Of a stretch of 64,000 nucleotides of DNA, positions 61,600 through 64,000 are shown piece by piece. The stretch covers positions 52,436,129 through 52,500,128 of the forward strand of contig CM073592.1 in assembly GCA_037074705.1 (NCBI GenBank), written 5' to 3'. Made by a program: the position numbers and the translations under genes. The notes under the pieces are model-generated. The model saw only the letters and a list, made by a program, of their open reading frames with translations. It ran no database searches and had not been told where the DNA came from. This DNA comes from Zhengitettix transpicula (Eukaryota; Arthropoda; Insecta; Orthoptera; Tetrigidae). Every line of letters starts with the position of its first letter. Positions within the stretch are counted from its first letter, which is position 1.

Positions 61600-61660
61600 A
61601 AGGAACATAGTGTGGTATTTTTTTATCACCTAATTTTGTCTGTTTATTTATTATCATTAT
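61600..61660. repeat. Dispersed-repeat fragment (family of 26128-26270)
   Basis: AGTGTGGTATTTTTTTATCACC, then AATTTTGTCTG, matches the block at 26196-26230. Confidence 0.5.
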
Positions 61661-62302
61661 CAAATTATTAGTGTCTTCATAATTTAATTTTTGTTGTTTC
61701 AAAATATAATTGGAATTCTACTTCCTCACCTATATTGAAATGCATAACAAACCTCAAATCCTTTCATATTTATATTACTCTTGGTTGTGGGTCTATTAAA
61801 AATCTTTGTGGTTTGTTTGAACTTGTTACCAGCTATTTTGGCCATATTTCACTGTCACCTGCATAGTTTGCATGTTATGCCAAAAATATTGCTGGTAGTC
61901 TTTGAGAGTGGCTGTTTTGATTTCATTTTTATTGGTCATTCAGTAGATTTGTAATGTACTAGAATCACATTACCTAACTAACAACATTGAATAAATTCAC
62001 AATAAAAGTATCCAACAAGCCAAATCAAATTACATAAAAATCACATGAAAAGTCATGTTTCCCCACTATAGTGTATGTACCTGGTTGGATCACGCATGTT
62101 AAATTAACCTGAAATGTTTAAACATATCAAATGAACTAAATACATTCCAGTAATTGTACTTGTAAATATTTAAACAAAATTTAAGAGGAATTAAAGAATA
62201 AATACTGATTTAATTTGTTGCAGCTTGTTTGGTGTACACAGAAGTTTTGAATAATCTTACTATCTTTGTGAAGAAAGATGTTCTGGAGATATTTCATTTG
62301 GT

Positions 62303-64000
62303 ATGGGTAATATTTTGACAAATTACCAGGGAAAAGAATGTGAAGATGTACATTATATTGTATCAGGTAATGAACCTCACAGCCAGTGCCTATTAAGGGA
62401 GAGTGATCTTGAAAATATTGATGACGAGTTCCATGAATATTCAAACAGTGTCATTGAACCATTGCAAAACCAAGTCATTGCAGTCACACACACAGCAGAG
62501 TTTCCACATTTCTCAAATACATGTGTTACAGAATTTCTGTCAAAAGAAATACACAGTCAAAAACTCCAGAGCTTTAATACAAAAAGTCCCAAAATGGAAT
62601 TTCCTGTTAATATTGAAAATATTACTAATAAGAGTAATACACATTGTGTTGAAGAGAGAATACAAATGATACCAAGCAACATTGATACACATGTGCTTAA
62701 ATCAATAAGAGATAAAATTATTTTATGTGGTGAAATGGAACACACATCAGAAAAATGGGCTGAACCATCTCATGGAAAATACTTTAATTTTTCTCGCCCT
62801 CATGATAGTCTGTCATATTTGAAGCACAAAAAAGGAAATGTTTTCTCTCTTCAGAAGTTAGAAAATTGGAATGAATTTAAATGTACAGAAATATGCCAAC
62901 AAAATGGAAAAACAAACATTGTGCACAATGTTACTGATTTGGTGGTAAATAATGATGATATGGAACATACATATCAAAAGAAGAAATTGAAAAACATTAA
63001 TGTCCTAAAGGATTATTTTGCTGATGATATACAATCACAATTTACAAAATTGTTTGGCTTTTTATTGTTTAATTCAGCTATAACTTTAGATTCTGAACAA
63101 ACTGATGGCAATTACAATTTAAAAAGGAGTGTTGGAAATTTGATTTCTGAAATGTACAGAATTCAAAATTTTAAATTTATTTCTAGCATATTTTTAATAT
63201 ATTTATCACAATTAATTAACAAAGAACTTAACCAAAGTATTTTCAGAAAATTATATTTGATAAGAAAGGATTGTACAACAATGAACTATATTTTTATTGC
63301 ACATAAAATTGAGGAATATGTTTGCAACTTTTTAGAAAAAGGTAAACTAATTGCAATTCTCAGTAGATTTTCAATGACCAATTTTATGGAAGACAATAAA
63401 TTTGCTATAAAACTGGAGGTTGCAGATGATAATTCCAATAATAATACCAATATTCCATACCAACTAATTGATTATGACAAATTTTACAAATTACAAAAAA
63501 GTAGTATGGCATCTCTAAATGTTAATAAACCTAATGGAACTTGTTTTCACAATTCATCAGCTACACCATCATTAATTTTCAATGGAATAAATAACAGTAA
63601 TGGGAAAGTAAACAAAAAAATGAATGTTAAGGAAAGTATTATTTCTCAAATGATATTGCAATTCAGAGGAATAATAAATAATATATATCATAACTGTTAT
63701 ATTCACTCAGATATTGAAGGCACAATTTTTAATTTCCTTAATGAAAACTATGATTATATCTTGTCTCTTAAGAATTACACTCCAGTTACATTTACTTTTG
63801 AAGGTACAATTGAGAACATTTTTAAAATTTCAGCTTGTGCATCTTTCATTTACAATGGAAAAAGGCAAAATGCTTTCTTCGTTAAAGATAAGGTTGAAAT
63901 AAATGGTAATAAGGTGGGAAAGGAAATAGATTTGAGTTGCATACTAAATGAGGGGATGGAGGTAATATTACATTTTAAGCATCTAACTAAGAATATTCAA
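62303..64000 (+). CDS. Unidentified Asn/Ile/Lys-rich protein, at least 566 aa, open at the window edge
   Basis: One frame is open from 62303 to the last base, 566 codons without a stop in AT-rich sequence, which chance would not give. I take ATG 62303 as the start: an in-frame TAA lies at 62252-62254, the context has G at -3 and +4, and an acceptor (TTGTTGCAG) at 62214-62222 can supply a 5' UTR. The product starts MGNILT, which fits the N-myristoylation pattern MGxxxS/T. It has no signal peptide or membrane segment. Residues 1-230 are polar and look disordered; later parts alternate beta-like and helical segments, with GTIENIFKISACASFIYNGK, VEINGNKVGKEIDLS and EGMEVILHF near the edge. These might form an OB-fold-like barrel, but I do not recognise the family. 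The 3' part lies outside. Confidence 0.75.
   Translation, partial: MGNILTNYQGKECEDVHYIVSGNEPHSQCLLRESDLENIDDEFHEYSNSVIEPLQNQVIAVTHTAEFPHFSNTCVTEFLSKEIHSQKLQSFNTKSPKMEFPVNIENITNKSNTHCVEERIQMIPSNIDTHVLKSIRDKIILCGEMEHTSEKWAEPSHGKYFNFSRPHDSLSYLKHKKGNVFSLQKLENWNEFKCTEICQQNGKTNIVHNVTDLVVNNDDMEHTYQKKKLKNINVLKDYFADDIQSQFTKLFGFLLFNSAITLDSEQTDGNYNLKRSVGNLISEMYRIQNFKFISSIFLIYLSQLINKELNQSIFRKLYLIRKDCTTMNYIFIAHKIEEYVCNFLEKGKLIAILSRFSMTNFMEDNKFAIKLEVADDNSNNNTNIPYQLIDYDKFYKLQKSSMASLNVNKPNGTCFHNSSATPSLIFNGINNSNGKVNKKMNVKESIISQMILQFRGIINNIYHNCYIHSDIEGTIFNFLNENYDYILSLKNYTPVTFTFEGTIENIFKISACASFIYNGKRQNAFFVKDKVEINGNKVGKEIDLSCILNEGMEVILHFKHLTKNIQ

Larger units (their letters stand above)
57501..62222. other. Intergenic between EIF3B and the right-edge gene
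   Basis: Two related GC-rich repeats (58386-58800 and 60185-60785) and a dispersed-repeat piece at 61600-61660 stand out. The rest is AT-rich with no recognised gene. Confidence 0.65.

Noticed and set aside
1..64000. CRISPR arrays, operons, phage or plasmid features
   Set aside because: The genes are spliced eukaryotic genes, and no regularly spaced repeat-spacer pattern is present.

Overview
The window is nuclear DNA of an insect: AT-rich, with intron-rich housekeeping genes using GT-AG splice sites, AATAAA-type poly(A) signals, tRNA-derived SINEs and decayed copies of Penelope-like, mariner, Harbinger, non-LTR and LTR elements. Large, repeat-filled introns, short exons and many SINEs and Penelope-like pieces suggest a large polyneopteran genome (cockroach, termite or stick-insect type). 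That placement is inference and no species is claimed. Exons were joined by hand from reading frame, splice signals and remembered family motifs; no search was run.

Layout. (1) 103-1336, plus strand: the last three exons of RNA polymerase III subunit RPC5 (POLR3E). (2) 2864-21139, minus strand, convergent with POLR3E: a complete nine-exon multiple inositol-polyphosphate phosphatase (MINPP1/Mipp1), joining in phase to 472 aa. Its introns hold SINEs, a Penelope-like GIY-YIG fragment and a dead Harbinger transposase. Its 9.3-kb first intron holds an orphan RRM-like exon, a foldback MITE, a mariner transposase pseudogene and a gag-only LTR element nested in a non-LTR reverse transcriptase. (3) 21.2-45.7 kb: a gene desert with MITEs, SINEs and repeat fragments in which I recognise no conserved gene. 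(4) 45772-57166, plus strand: complete EIF3B (translation initiation factor 3 subunit b), 13 exons joining in phase to 695 aa, with an ETS-type motif just upstream and three copies of one SINE in its introns. (5) 57.2-62.2 kb: intergenic, two copies of a GC-richer repeat. (6) 62303-64000, plus strand: an open frame of 566 codons running off the window edge, coding for an unrecognised Asn/Ile/Lys-rich protein.

The genes do not form an operon or a shared pathway: they are a Pol III subunit, a secretory-pathway inositol phosphate phosphatase and a translation factor lying side by side. The most notable items are the long unidentified ORF at the right edge, repeated Penelope-associated stem-loops whose single-stranded parts resemble the hammerhead ribozyme core, the orphan 26-codon exon inside MINPP1, and the gag-only LTR element with unusually short terminal repeats.
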